Numbered from the stretch's first letter, positions 7,447 through 15,669 are shown. The stretch: 24,213 nucleotides of DNA from JABMMZ01 sp964505065 (GCA_964505065.1 CAZDGF010000050.1:1-24213), one strand, 5' to 3'. Notes: generated by a model not told the origin, from the letters alone. Numbers and translations: made by a program.

Positions 7447-7780
7447 AAAAATTAAAAGAAATACAGACGGAATGGTGTATAGCACTGATAATGGAGTTGA
7501 AATAAACGATTGGTTTAAAATTGAAGAAGAAACATTGCCTCCACAGCAACAAAAATTAAACATACGCCTGGAAACAAAGCAACGAGGAGGTAAAAAAGCC
7601 ATTTTAATAGCTGGTTTTGTAGGCACGCATAATGATTTGGAAACATTGGCTAAAAAAATTAAAAACCATTGTGGCACAGGTGGTAGCATTGTAGAAGGTG
7701 AAATATTAATACAAGGCGAGCAAGTTCAAAAAGTAAAAACTTTTTTACAAGGCTTGGGGTATAAGACAAATAATATATAG
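7436..7780 (+). CDS. SUI1/YciH-type translation initiation factor-like protein
   Basis: A 114-residue protein with a SUI1 domain at about residues 40-112: TKQRGGKKAILIAGF, DLETLAKKIKNHCGTGGS and EGEILIQGE, the classic YciH/eIF1-like blocks. Bacterial members are thought to affect the fidelity of initiation on the small ribosomal subunit. The usual Lys of the GGS-x-K-DGEI motif is Val here (SIVEGEI). The ATG lies within the last codons of the lipid kinase gene, an 11-bp overlap in another frame. Confidence 0.9.
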   Translation: MNNKKIKRNTDGMVYSTDNGVEINDWFKIEEETLPPQQQKLNIRLETKQRGGKKAILIAGFVGTHNDLETLAKKIKNHCGTGGSIVEGEILIQGEQVQKVKTFLQGLGYKTNNI

Positions 7781-7826
7781 CAATTGATTTAAAGTTAAGT
7801 TTATTCCAAATTAACCTAAATGGTAT

Positions 7827-7834
7827 TATTTTTG
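7827..7834 (+). promoter_or_regulatory. -7 promoter box for the exported Cys/His protein gene
   Basis: TATTTTTG matches TAnnTTTG exactly, 30 nt before the ATG. No convincing -33 TTG was found. A 10-bp palindrome GTTTATAAAC (7842-7851) lies at the expected start site and could be an operator or a chance AT-rich palindrome. Confidence 0.4.
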
Positions 7835-7864
7835 AACATTCGTTTATAAACAAACATATTTTAA

Positions 7865-9910
7865 ATGTTTCAACATCAAAAACAACTATTTCTAATTATT
7901 CTAATTGGCTTTTGCACTTTAGCAAATGCCCAAAATGCAGATTTTGAAAAACTAATAGATGCCGAGCAAGATAGAATAGATATGCTTGATACCAAATTGG
8001 ATAAAACCATTACCATTGGTTCTGCTTCTCAAAATACTTTAGCCAATAGCATTTATTTTACCTTTGTAGATAAGCTACAAGCCAATGCCAAATTATTACC
8101 TACAACCAAATTAATATACGACAACCAACGCGCAATTTTTGATTATTTAAGAACCATACAAAGGCAAACAGTTTACCATTTGGCAGCTAATCATAGAGCA
8201 TTGGAATTAGCAAATCAATTGTTAACTTTAAAAAATGATGTTAAAGAACTTGAACTGCTTAAAACAGATTTGAAAACAGGTATTACTATTGCCGATTTTA
8301 TAAACGCAAAACCTTATGCTAAAGACTATTGGATACATACAGCCCAGTTTTACCCAACCGATTTATTAAACAAATTTAAAAACCTTGCTTACACCCCTAT
8401 AGGTAGTGAGGTAGTAAATGCTATTGCTAAAACAGACCCCATTGCCGTAAAACAATTTTTTGGCACAAACCATATTGTGGACAGAGCTTTGAAAAACAGT
8501 AAAGATAGTGTAGTAAAAGTAATTTATAATATTTATCAAACGTATGGTATGCAAAGCAAAGCTTATGCCTTGCTGCATTATATTTACAATAGGCAAATGG
8601 ATATGGAAGATGCCCATACCATTGGAAAAAACAACAAGCTTTTTTTTAAAACCTTAATTGAACTGAGAAAAAAAACCAACATTTTGGGCAATTATGCGGT
8701 AGATAAAGAGCTGCAAACTTTGGGTATGGAAAAAGTGGTGGAAATAAACTTACGACACGAAGGCAAAGACCCCTACCGTTTTGCACCTATAGATAGCAAC
8801 AATGCTTATGAAATATACACAGCCATCGTTTATAGTCCTGAAGAAATATTTACATCTTCGTTTTTAGGCATGTATAAGCGACTATTGGAAAAAAAGAAAG
8901 AAAAATCTGGGTATCATTTTTTACAAAAATTAAATTTCAATAAATTTAGAATTTTTATAAAGCAATGTGCTGGGTATAATAAATTGGATGATTTTTTTAG
9001 CACAATGAACGATAGCCAAGCTAATGCTTTGGTAAAAATGTTTGCTAGCGGCTTATACAATTATGGCGGAAATTTAGGACCTGCGGTAGATGTAGCAGAT
9101 ACTTATGGCAGCCTTGAAAACGAAAAAATAAAAGCCCTTTTTAAAGAAATTATAGAAAACGAATACCGCCAAACAATTTTGAATAAAAATGAACATGGAA
9201 TAAAAATATATGGTCTATTGCTTAAATTAATTGGTGGAAATCCTGAAAATATGCCTACAAATTATTTGTTTACAATTCCTAATTTGGATAGGGTAAGTAA
9301 TAAAGAGCTTTTTCCAGATAGCACACATATACAACAGCATTTCTTTTTTGATGATGAAGATGGGCAAGCGGCTTTTAACGCTTGGCTTACCCAATATCCT
9401 CCTACATTGTATAAAAGAGAGGACAAAGGAACGTATGTAGTTCTAAGTACTATTAAAGGAAAAAAAATGATAATTTATGCCAATAAACCCAAGCAAGAAA
9501 TAGCTGGCAGAGAAGCATTGCGCAAATTGTTTGATAGCAAAAACAGATACCCTGATTTGGTGGTGCATAGAGGACATAGTTATTATATAGAAAACACTTT
9601 AGCCAATATGACCAATAGCAACAGAGTAGCTATATTGGGCAGTTGTGGCGGATATCAAAATATAAGCAAGGCTATGGAAAATGCTATGGATGTGCAAATT
9701 GTTAGCACCAAGCAAGTGGGCACATTGGCTGTAAATTCGGTATTGATAAACGAAACAACTGAAACCATACGTTTAGGCAAAGATATAGTATGGATAGACC
9801 TTTGGAAACAAATAAGTACCAAACTAAAAGATAACCCTCAATTTAAAGATTATATACCACCTTATAAAAATTTAGGAGCAAGGTTTATAAAGGCTTATAA
9901 TGGGTTGTAA
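7865..9910 (+). CDS. Large exported protein with a C-terminal Cys/His motif pair
   Basis: A 681-residue protein with a signal peptide (residues 1-22, cleavage after ANA). Most of the body (25-480) is helix-rich and is not recognised. The last 190 residues look like an alpha/beta domain: a strand TYVVLSTIKGKKMIIYAN, a helix, then VVHRGHSYY (H568, H571), and after about 20 residues VAILGSCGGYQN (C594). A His followed by a Gly/Ser-Cys-Gly strand end is the general layout of clan CD cysteine peptidases (caspase, CHAT, gingipain, C13), but the His does not sit in a standard HG dyad. A peptidase role is therefore only a hypothesis. There is no T9SS sorting domain, so a periplasmic or outer-membrane location is likely. 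Possible leader promoter at 7827. Confidence 0.7.
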   Translation: MFQHQKQLFLIILIGFCTLANAQNADFEKLIDAEQDRIDMLDTKLDKTITIGSASQNTLANSIYFTFVDKLQANAKLLPTTKLIYDNQRAIFDYLRTIQRQTVYHLAANHRALELANQLLTLKNDVKELELLKTDLKTGITIADFINAKPYAKDYWIHTAQFYPTDLLNKFKNLAYTPIGSEVVNAIAKTDPIAVKQFFGTNHIVDRALKNSKDSVVKVIYNIYQTYGMQSKAYALLHYIYNRQMDMEDAHTIGKNNKLFFKTLIELRKKTNILGNYAVDKELQTLGMEKVVEINLRHEGKDPYRFAPIDSNNAYEIYTAIVYSPEEIFTSSFLGMYKRLLEKKKEKSGYHFLQKLNFNKFRIFIKQCAGYNKLDDFFSTMNDSQANALVKMFASGLYNYGGNLGPAVDVADTYGSLENEKIKALFKEIIENEYRQTILNKNEHGIKIYGLLLKLIGGNPENMPTNYLFTIPNLDRVSNKELFPDSTHIQQHFFFDDEDGQAAFNAWLTQYPPTLYKREDKGTYVVLSTIKGKKMIIYANKPKQEIAGREALRKLFDSKNRYPDLVVHRGHSYYIENTLANMTNSNRVAILGSCGGYQNISKAMENAMDVQIVSTKQVGTLAVNSVLINETTETIRLGKDIVWIDLWKQISTKLKDNPQFKDYIPPYKNLGARFIKAYNGL

Positions 9911-9933
9911 GGGATTTTTTTTTATTTTAAATT

Positions 9934-10491
9934 GTGGCAAAACAAAAAATTGAATTAGTTAGACATCAAATATATCTTTCTTACGCTAATTTAGCAATGG
10001 CGCACACAGCAGTAGAAAGAAAGCAGGAAAAATATGAAATGTTTAATTTTATGATTAGAGCAAAATTATTCAAAGGACTCAAAGAAGGAACAATGAATAT
10101 GCGTTCAATTTTTGATGATGAAAAAATTAAACTAAACACAGGACAAATTTGCAACTATTGTGGTTCAAATGAAAAATTAGCTTTAGACCATATTTTTCCT
10201 CAAAAACTTGGAGGAGAAGATTTAGCAGAAAATTTGATTTTTGCTTGTAAAGTTTGCAATAGTTCAAAAGGCAAAAAAGATTTAATGGAATGGATGGCAT
10301 TCAAAAATGAATTTCTACCTTTAATGATAATAAGACGTTACTTAAAATTGACTTACAATTACTGTATTAACTTTGGATTAATTGATAAAAGAATTGAAGA
10401 TTTAATAGAATTAGAACTTCCTTTTCGAATAGATTTATTGCCAATTAATTATCCTAATCCAATAAATTTGAAAATGAATATCAATGAATAA
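9934..10491 (+). CDS. HNH endonuclease
   Basis: A 185-residue protein with a compact HNH nuclease core. A zinc knuckle is formed by C73-x2-C76 and C105-x2-C108; between them are LALDHIFPQKLGG (H86) and ENLIFACKVCNSSKG (N100, N109), giving an HNN-type active site. Helical extensions lie on both sides, with no recognised partner domain. It starts at GTG, 23 bp after the preceding gene, and has no clear promoter of its own, so it may be read through. No methyltransferase or other restriction gene is near. It could be a solitary DNase or a defence or repair enzyme. Confidence 0.87.
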   Translation: MAKQKIELVRHQIYLSYANLAMAHTAVERKQEKYEMFNFMIRAKLFKGLKEGTMNMRSIFDDEKIKLNTGQICNYCGSNEKLALDHIFPQKLGGEDLAENLIFACKVCNSSKGKKDLMEWMAFKNEFLPLMIIRRYLKLTYNYCINFGLIDKRIEDLIELELPFRIDLLPINYPNPINLKMNINE

Positions 10492-10522
10492 TTTTTACTT
10501 TTAAAAATCCCAATTTAAGTTA

Positions 10523-10530
10523 TAATTTTG
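10523..10530 (+). promoter_or_regulatory. -7 promoter box of the lipoprotein gene
   Basis: TAATTTTG matches TAnnTTTG exactly and ends 15 nt before the ATG at 10546. No good -33 element was seen. Confidence 0.45.
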
Positions 10531-10545
10531 TAAAGCTATAATTCA

Positions 10546-11166
10546 ATGAAAAACGTCTGCTTCATAATTGCATTTTTATCTTTATTTAGCTGCGAGCAGA
10601 GTAAGCAAAAAGCTACGGAAACCTACCCTATTGGCAATGCTGCCGAATGGCTTAACGGTGATGAAAATTTTGGTAAAAATCAAAAAGCAGGCAATAGAAA
10701 ATTAGATACTGCCCAATTAGTTTATAGCTTAATATCCGATTTTAACAACGATGGTATTTTAGATACTGCCCAAGCAATAGCAAATAATAAACAAAGAACG
10801 ACAGAAATTCGGTTTACGTGTTTTAAACCCATTCGTTTCAATTATTTAATTAAAGAACTGGTAATAAACGATGCGGGCGATATGAATAATGATAGCAAGC
10901 ACGAAATTGTTATTTTACAACAAGGCAGCGAAAGCTGTTGGGATAATATAAAATTGTATTCTTTGGCTGATAATTGGCTAGAAAAATACAGCGGTATTAC
11001 TTATCAATGTACAGATAAGCCAACTTACAGTTTTTCTAAATTGAATAGTAGAACTTTACAATTAATAACATTAGGCAATAGTATAGATTCTGTAGATATA
11101 AGTACGGGCGATACTTTAGAACAGATATTGCCCAATGAGCAAAAAGTGCATTTGATAAAATTTTAG
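10546..11166 (+). CDS. Putative lipoprotein with FG-GAP-like acidic repeats
   Basis: A 206-residue protein with a lipoprotein signal peptide ending LFSC (C16). Two Asp/Asn-rich loops, DFNNDGILD (65-73) and DAGDMNNDSKHE (109-120), resemble the calcium-binding loops of FG-GAP/VCBS repeats. Cysteines at 92, 131 and 155 could form a disulfide. The specific function is unknown. Its stop codon overlaps the stop of the convergent HD gene (4 bp shared at 11163-11166), leaving no room for a terminator between the two. Confidence 0.75.
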   Translation: MKNVCFIIAFLSLFSCEQSKQKATETYPIGNAAEWLNGDENFGKNQKAGNRKLDTAQLVYSLISDFNNDGILDTAQAIANNKQRTTEIRFTCFKPIRFNYLIKELVINDAGDMNNDSKHEIVILQQGSESCWDNIKLYSLADNWLEKYSGITYQCTDKPTYSFSKLNSRTLQLITLGNSIDSVDISTGDTLEQILPNEQKVHLIKF

Positions 11167-12380
11167 CTTCTGTAATAACTTAAATAATATTTTTTTACTG
11201 TTTTACGCAATGCCTTTAAGTTGTAGTTATCACTAGCGTCAGTTACATCTATTACCTTGCCATCTTTTTTCAAAATATTGATGCGTGTACTTTCGTTTTT
11301 ATAGGCATCGTTCTTTATTAAATTTTCTTTTGCAAAATACTCAACATCAATAGGCTTTATACCAAATAATGTAGCCATTTCTTTTTGTTTGGCTTTTATT
11401 GTTTGAGTTTCAAAAGGCTTATTTTGAACCATTATTTTCGGTAATTTTCTTAATACTAAATTTTGAGCCAATTGAGCTAATACTTTATCGGTGCAGATTT
11501 GCCATGTTTTTATGGCAGAAAATATATCTGCATCATCGAGCAGCGTAAAGTGTTGTAAGGCAATGCTGTTGGTTTCAAATGTTTTTTTAGTTACCTCATT
11601 TTCTAAAAACCATAGCAAAGCTGGGGTTGCAAATAATGGCTCTCCTCTTTTTACCAAATATGCCGCTCTTTTTATAATATTAGTTAATAAAATATCGGCA
11701 GCTACTACGGTTTTATGCAAATATACTTGCCAATACATGAGCCTTCGGGCAATAATAAATTTTTCTATACTGTATATGCCTTTTTCTTCAACCACAAGCT
11801 CATCTTTTACCACATTAAGCATATTGATAATACGCTCGCTACCTACTATACCCTCTGTAACACCAGTAAAAAAGCTATCTCGCCCCAAATAATCTAACCT
11901 ATCCATATCCAATTGCCCCGATATTAATTGGTAAAGAAATTTCTTTTTGTATTGGTTTTGAAATATTTTTAAAGTTAAATCCAATTTGCCTTTAAACTCA
12001 ACGTTTAGCTGCTGCATAAGCAATAGCGAAATATACTCGTGGTTTACATTTTTTACCAAAGTATGTTCAAGCGTATGGCTGTAGGGTCCATGTCCAATAT
12101 CGTGTAGCAATATACCTGCATAAAGTGCTTCGGCTTCTTGTTCAGTAATATTTACGCCTTTTTGTTGCAGGGTTTTTACAGCATTTACCATCAAATGCAT
12201 AGCGCCCAAGGCATGGTGAAACCTTGAATGTGTAGCCCCAGGATATACATATTCCGATAAGCCAAGCTGTTTTATTCTGCGTAAGCGTTGAAAAAAAGGA
12301 TGCTCTATAAGCTGATAAATAAAGGCATTGGGTATGGTAATAAAGCCATATACTGGGTCGTTAATAATTTTATTACTCAT
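11163..12380 (-). CDS. HD-domain phosphohydrolase (dGTPase/SAMHD1-like)
   Basis: A 405-residue protein of the YwfO/SAMHD1-like HD family. Visible motifs are NDPVYGFI (7-14), HPFFQRLRRIKQLG (27-40), GATHSRFHHALGA (48-60), LLHDIGHGPYSH (91-102, the metal-binding HD pair H93-D94), and QLDMDRLDYLGRDSFFTG (156-172). Such enzymes hydrolyse nucleoside triphosphates or related phosphoesters in the cytoplasm; the substrate is not known here. The ATG overlaps the coaE stop codon (ATGA), so translation is probably coupled. It is the last gene of the nusB operon. Confidence 0.9.
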   Translation of the reverse strand: MSNKIINDPVYGFITIPNAFIYQLIEHPFFQRLRRIKQLGLSEYVYPGATHSRFHHALGAMHLMVNAVKTLQQKGVNITEQEAEALYAGILLHDIGHGPYSHTLEHTLVKNVNHEYISLLLMQQLNVEFKGKLDLTLKIFQNQYKKKFLYQLISGQLDMDRLDYLGRDSFFTGVTEGIVGSERIINMLNVVKDELVVEEKGIYSIEKFIIARRLMYWQVYLHKTVVAADILLTNIIKRAAYLVKRGEPLFATPALLWFLENEVTKKTFETNSIALQHFTLLDDADIFSAIKTWQICTDKVLAQLAQNLVLRKLPKIMVQNKPFETQTIKAKQKEMATLFGIKPIDVEYFAKENLIKNDAYKNESTRINILKKDGKVIDVTDASDNYNLKALRKTVKKYYLSYYRS

Positions 12381-12958
12381 ACAGTTAGTTTTTTATACAA
12401 TGCTATTACTTGTTCTATAAGCGAAAGCTCCTCGTTGTTATAAATTATGTATTGTGCCAATTTCAATTTTTCCTCTTCGGGCATTTGTAGGTTTATTTTT
12501 TGTAATACTACCTCTTCTGCAACATTATCTCGCTGCATTACACGCTGCACTCTTAATGCTAATGGGCTATACACCAAAGCTATTTTATCTACTGTATTTT
12601 TACTTTCTGTTTCAAACATTATAGCGGCTTCTTTAATTACCAATTTTGCTTTTTTATTTTTAATGCAAAACTGCTCCCAATCTGCAAATACTACTGGGTG
12701 TATAATGGCATTTAGTTGCTTTAATTTTTCAGGGTTAGAAAAAACAATAGAGCCTACAAAGGCTCTATTGTATGTGTTGTTTATAAAAGCTTGGCTGCCT
12801 AATAGGTTTATAATTTCTGCTTTAAGCTGGGTATGGTTATTTACCAACCATTTTGCTCTTTCATCGGCATTGTATATAGGCACACCCAATTGGGCAAACA
12901 TAGCGCAAACCAATGTTTTACCACTTCCTATGCCACCTGTAATGCCAAGTTTAAGCAT
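12377..12958 (-). CDS. coaE: Dephospho-CoA kinase
   Basis: A 193-residue enzyme of normal CoaE length. It phosphorylates dephospho-CoA at the 3'-hydroxyl with ATP, the last step of coenzyme A synthesis. The P-loop GITGGIGSGKT is at residues 5-15. Other family blocks are VPIYNADERAKWL, IIHPVVFADW, and VQRVMQRDN. It starts 6 bp after the yajC stop and overlaps the HD gene by 4 bp (ATGA). Confidence 0.95.
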   Translation of the reverse strand: MLKLGITGGIGSGKTLVCAMFAQLGVPIYNADERAKWLVNNHTQLKAEIINLLGSQAFINNTYNRAFVGSIVFSNPEKLKQLNAIIHPVVFADWEQFCIKNKKAKLVIKEAAIMFETESKNTVDKIALVYSPLALRVQRVMQRDNVAEEVVLQKINLQMPEEEKLKLAQYIIYNNEELSLIEQVIALYKKLTV

Positions 12959-12964
12959 TGTAAT

Positions 12965-13288
12965 TTATGCTTTTACTTCTTCTGCTTTGTTTAAAGCAGC
13001 ACTCATTTCGGCAGAGATAGAGGCTTTTTCTATTTTCATTCTTGAACCTTCCGATTCTATAATTAAGGTAGTAGTATCTAATTGCACCACTTTGCCGTGC
13101 ATACCACCATTGGTAATTATTTTATCGCCTTTTTTAAGGTTTTCGCTAAATAATTTTTGCGCTTTAACCTTTTTTTGCTGTGGGCGAATCATAAAAAAGT
13201 ACATTACTATAACCATTGCGCCCATCATTACCATAAAGCTTGTTGTGCTTTGACCACCCGCTTGTAACATTATATTTAATTGTATCAT
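12965..13288 (-). CDS. yajC: Sec translocon accessory protein YajC
   Basis: A 107-residue protein with one N-terminal membrane segment (about residues 17-34) ending in FFMIRPQQKKVKAQ, then a soluble domain with LKKGDKIITNGGMHGKVV, all typical of YajC. It associates with SecDF at the inner membrane. A second in-frame ATG at residue 7 (MLQAGG) is an alternative start. The first ATG is 6 bp after the DUF1573 stop. Confidence 0.94.
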   Translation of the reverse strand: MIQLNIMLQAGGQSTTSFMVMMGAMVIVMYFFMIRPQQKKVKAQKLFSENLKKGDKIITNGGMHGKVVQLDTTTLIIESEGSRMKIEKASISAEMSAALNKAEEVKA

Positions 13289-13294
13289 ATATTT

Positions 13295-13753
13295 TTATTT
13301 TTGTGTGCTTACGTTTGCTTTAAAACGAATTTCTACTTTTTGCTCTTTAACATTTGCCCATACTATAACATTTTTATTAATCACACCACTTTTGCCACTG
13401 CTATCAAATTTTACTTTTATTTCGCCACTTTCGCCAGGAGCTATGGGGGTTTTAGGGAAATAGGGTGTGGTGCATCCGCAAGTAACATCGCATCTGTCTA
13501 TTAATAAATTAGCTTTGCCAGTATTGGTAAATTTATAAGTGTTTTCTACAATTTGCCCATCCATAAGTTCGCCAAAATTATGTTCTAAGTTTTCAAAACT
13601 CATAATTGGATACTCCGAAGGCTGTGCAGTAGGGTTGCTTGCCGTTGCAGGATTGTTAATGCTTTCTACAGGAGTGCCATTGGTATTGGTTTTAGAAGAA
13701 TTACTACAAGCACATAAAAGCGATATTGCGGTGAATAATAATATAAATTTCAT
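13295..13753 (-). CDS. DUF1573 lipoprotein
   Basis: A 152-residue protein with a lipoprotein signal ending LCAC (C16), a Ser/Asn/Pro-rich linker, and a DUF1573 domain (about residues 50-150). The domain shows EHNFGELMDGQIVENTYKF, then the cysteine cluster CDVTCGCTTP, IAPGESGEIKVKFDS and IVWANV. DUF1573 has an Ig-like/ASH-type fold of unknown role. Its location between nusB and yajC is a common Bacteroidota arrangement. Confidence 0.92.
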   Translation of the reverse strand: MKFILLFTAISLLCACSNSSKTNTNGTPVESINNPATASNPTAQPSEYPIMSFENLEHNFGELMDGQIVENTYKFTNTGKANLLIDRCDVTCGCTTPYFPKTPIAPGESGEIKVKFDSSGKSGVINKNVIVWANVKEQKVEIRFKANVSTQK

Positions 13754-13774
13754 TGTGCGAAATTAAGTAATTTT

Positions 13775-14716
13775 TTAGTTTACTAAACCTCTTCCTGTTT
13801 TTTTTATTTTGCCGCTTTCTGTAAGCACCATTCTTATTTTATCCAATACACCATTTAAAAACAAATGGCTTTTTGGGGTACTGTAGTTTTTAGCAATATC
13901 CAAATACTCATTAATGGTAACTTTGGGCGGTATAGTTTCAAAATTTAAAAACTCGCAAACCGCCATTCTTAACATCAGCATATCTGTTAGCGTTAGCCTT
14001 TCTGCATCCCAATTGGAGGAATGATTGGCAATAAGGCTATCAAGGTTTTCTTTATCTACAAAAGCTTTTTCGAATAAGGAATGTCCAAATTTAAAATCAT
14101 CTACTTGTTTATCTGAAATGGCTTCAAGTTTTAGTTTTTGCTGGGCGTAAAAAGTATCTATGGTTTTGATAATGGCTTTTAAAACATCGGCACTATCATC
14201 GTTCCAAAGTACATAAGCATCTTCCATTTCGCTATCAAAAAGTTCAAATTCATTGAATAAAAACTCGTATAAATTGGTTAAAAATTCTTTTTGTTGTTCG
14301 GCAGTTGGTGTATCAAATAAATTGAATTCGATAAAAAAATCATATTGCACCAAATCTGTAAATATTTTATTGAAAAGTTCGCCATAGTTTTGCCAAGTGT
14401 AAGGCAGTTTGGTTGTATATTCTGCAAATTTGCTATCGGTTTCTAAAGCTTGAAATATTGATAAACGCTGAATAAACTGGGTATTGCGGATAAGGGTTTT
14501 ATTGGGAAAATATTTTTCAATTTCAATGTCTTTTTCGCTTTCTAAATAGGTATTAAAATCGCTTAAAAATTGTAATTGAAAATAATAAAACTGGTAAAGG
14601 TCTTTAAATTTGTGTTCTAATTGTTTTTGAAAAAAAGGCACCGAAGGGGCTTCTTGTTGGGTAATAGCATATAGCTGTTGAAGAACTTTAATTCGGATAT
14701 TTCTGCGAGATAACAT
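13775..14716 (-). CDS. nusB: Transcription antitermination factor NusB (long Bacteroidota form)
   Basis: A 313-residue protein starting MLSRRNIRIKVLQQLYA, the NusB N-terminal signature. The middle is a long helical insertion typical of Bacteroidota, and the C-terminal NusB domain (about 205-313) has the blocks ANHSSNWDAERLTLTDMLMLRMAVCEF, seen in parts, and VTINEYLDIAKNYSTPKSHLFLNGVLDKI. NusB with NusE binds boxA RNA during rRNA transcription. A canonical -7 box is at 14744-14751. It is the first gene of the operon with DUF1573, yajC, coaE and the HD gene. Confidence 0.93.
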   Translation of the reverse strand: MLSRRNIRIKVLQQLYAITQQEAPSVPFFQKQLEHKFKDLYQFYYFQLQFLSDFNTYLESEKDIEIEKYFPNKTLIRNTQFIQRLSIFQALETDSKFAEYTTKLPYTWQNYGELFNKIFTDLVQYDFFIEFNLFDTPTAEQQKEFLTNLYEFLFNEFELFDSEMEDAYVLWNDDSADVLKAIIKTIDTFYAQQKLKLEAISDKQVDDFKFGHSLFEKAFVDKENLDSLIANHSSNWDAERLTLTDMLMLRMAVCEFLNFETIPPKVTINEYLDIAKNYSTPKSHLFLNGVLDKIRMVLTESGKIKKTGRGLVN

Positions 14717-14743
14717 TAAAATGAACGTATTTTTTTAAGGCTG

Positions 14744-14751
14744 CAAAGGTA
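14744..14751 (-). promoter_or_regulatory. nusB operon -7 promoter box
   Basis: The minus strand reads TACCTTTG followed by C, the most common form of the Bacteroidota -7 box. It ends 27 nt before the nusB ATG. The -33 region is not a clear TTG. Confidence 0.6.
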
Positions 14752-14812
14752 TGTTTATTTTAAAAATAAGGAAATTTTATTTTGAAAAATATTTTATAAT
14801 ACTATTAATTAC

Positions 14813-15568
14813 CTAAAGCATATAAGGATTTAAGGCTAAAAAATCTTTTACTTTCAATAAATCATCGGGCGAATCTATAGCAGGGCTTATAAAATTTGTA
14901 GCTACCACATTGAGTTTAAAGCCATTTTCCAACCATCGCAGTTGCTCAAGGCTTTCGGCTATTTCTAAAGCAGAGGGTTGTAATTTTTTTAATTGCTCAA
15001 TTATATTTTTGCTAAACGCATAAATGCCCACATGTCTGTAATAGTCATAATGCTTATGCCACTCATTGGTATCTATTCCTCTGCAAAAAGGCAAGGCTTG
15101 GCGACTAAAATTAATGGCTTGTTCGTTTACATCTGTTATAACTTTTACAATGTTTGCATTGTGTAAATCTTGGGCTGTAAATATTCTTTTTTTAAGCGTT
15201 GCTATATTTACATTTTGGTTGGTAAAAACGCTCACCAAATCTTGTATTTGAGAGGGTAGAATAAATGGTTCATCGCCTTGCAAATTTACCAATACATCAT
15301 AAGGCTTGCCCCATTTTTTAGCAGCTTCAAAGCATCTATCTGTGCCGCTTTGGAGTGTAGCAGAGGTCATTAAACAATTGCCAAAAGAAGACACATGCTT
15401 GTAAATTCTTTCATCATCTGTAGCTACAACTACATCTGCATCTAAATTTGTTTTACAGGCTTGTAAATAGGTGCGTTGCACCAAAGTTTTACCTTCAATA
15501 TCTACCAATGGTTTGCCCTCAAACCTTGTAGAGCCATAACGCGAGGGAATGATGATGAGAACTTTCAT
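14813..15568 (-). CDS. kdsB: 3-deoxy-manno-octulosonate cytidylyltransferase
   Basis: A 251-residue enzyme of standard KdsB length that activates Kdo as CMP-Kdo for lipopolysaccharide inner-core synthesis. Motifs: IIPSRYGSTRFEGKPL (6-21), VVATDDERI (48-54 region), TSATLQSGTDR (68-78), VNLQGDEPFI (94-103) and a C-terminal ESLEQLRWLENG. It ends 96 bp upstream of the nusB start and may have its own promoter, but none was clear. No other LPS gene lies beside it. Confidence 0.95.
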   Translation of the reverse strand: MKVLIIIPSRYGSTRFEGKPLVDIEGKTLVQRTYLQACKTNLDADVVVATDDERIYKHVSSFGNCLMTSATLQSGTDRCFEAAKKWGKPYDVLVNLQGDEPFILPSQIQDLVSVFTNQNVNIATLKKRIFTAQDLHNANIVKVITDVNEQAINFSRQALPFCRGIDTNEWHKHYDYYRHVGIYAFSKNIIEQLKKLQPSALEIAESLEQLRWLENGFKLNVVATNFISPAIDSPDDLLKVKDFLALNPYML

Positions 15569-15593
15569 AATTTGGGGATTTTTAAATTGATTT

Positions 15594-15669
15594 ATTGTTG
15601 AATTGTTATATTGTTGTCATTTCGAGTAAAAAATTGCTCTGAATTTTTGTATCGAGAAATTGTTGAATT
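15594..15669. repeat. REP-like intergenic unit flanked by 11-bp direct repeats
   Basis: In the 158-bp gap between kdsB and the DUF5686 gene, the 11-mer ATTGTTGAATT occurs at 15594-15604 and again at 15659-15669. Between them is a unit with GTCATTTCGAG (15616-15626) and ATCGAGAAAT (15651-15660), whose ends ATTTC/GAAAT are inverted. This resembles a degenerate copy of the GTCATTTCGA...GAGAAAT intergenic repeat I know from Bacteroidota genomes. The rest of the gap holds a pyrimidine-rich stretch of TATCC/TTCC units. Confidence 0.4.

Noticed and set aside
11491..11892. Plus-strand open frame of 133 codons inside the HD gene
   Set aside because: It is entirely antisense to a conserved HD enzyme, with no promoter or recognisable domain.
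12447..13253. Plus-strand open frame of 268 codons opposite coaE and yajC
   Set aside because: It is antisense to two well-recognised genes, and its hydrophobic, Cys/Ser-rich protein is the usual reverse-frame shadow of AT-rich coding DNA.
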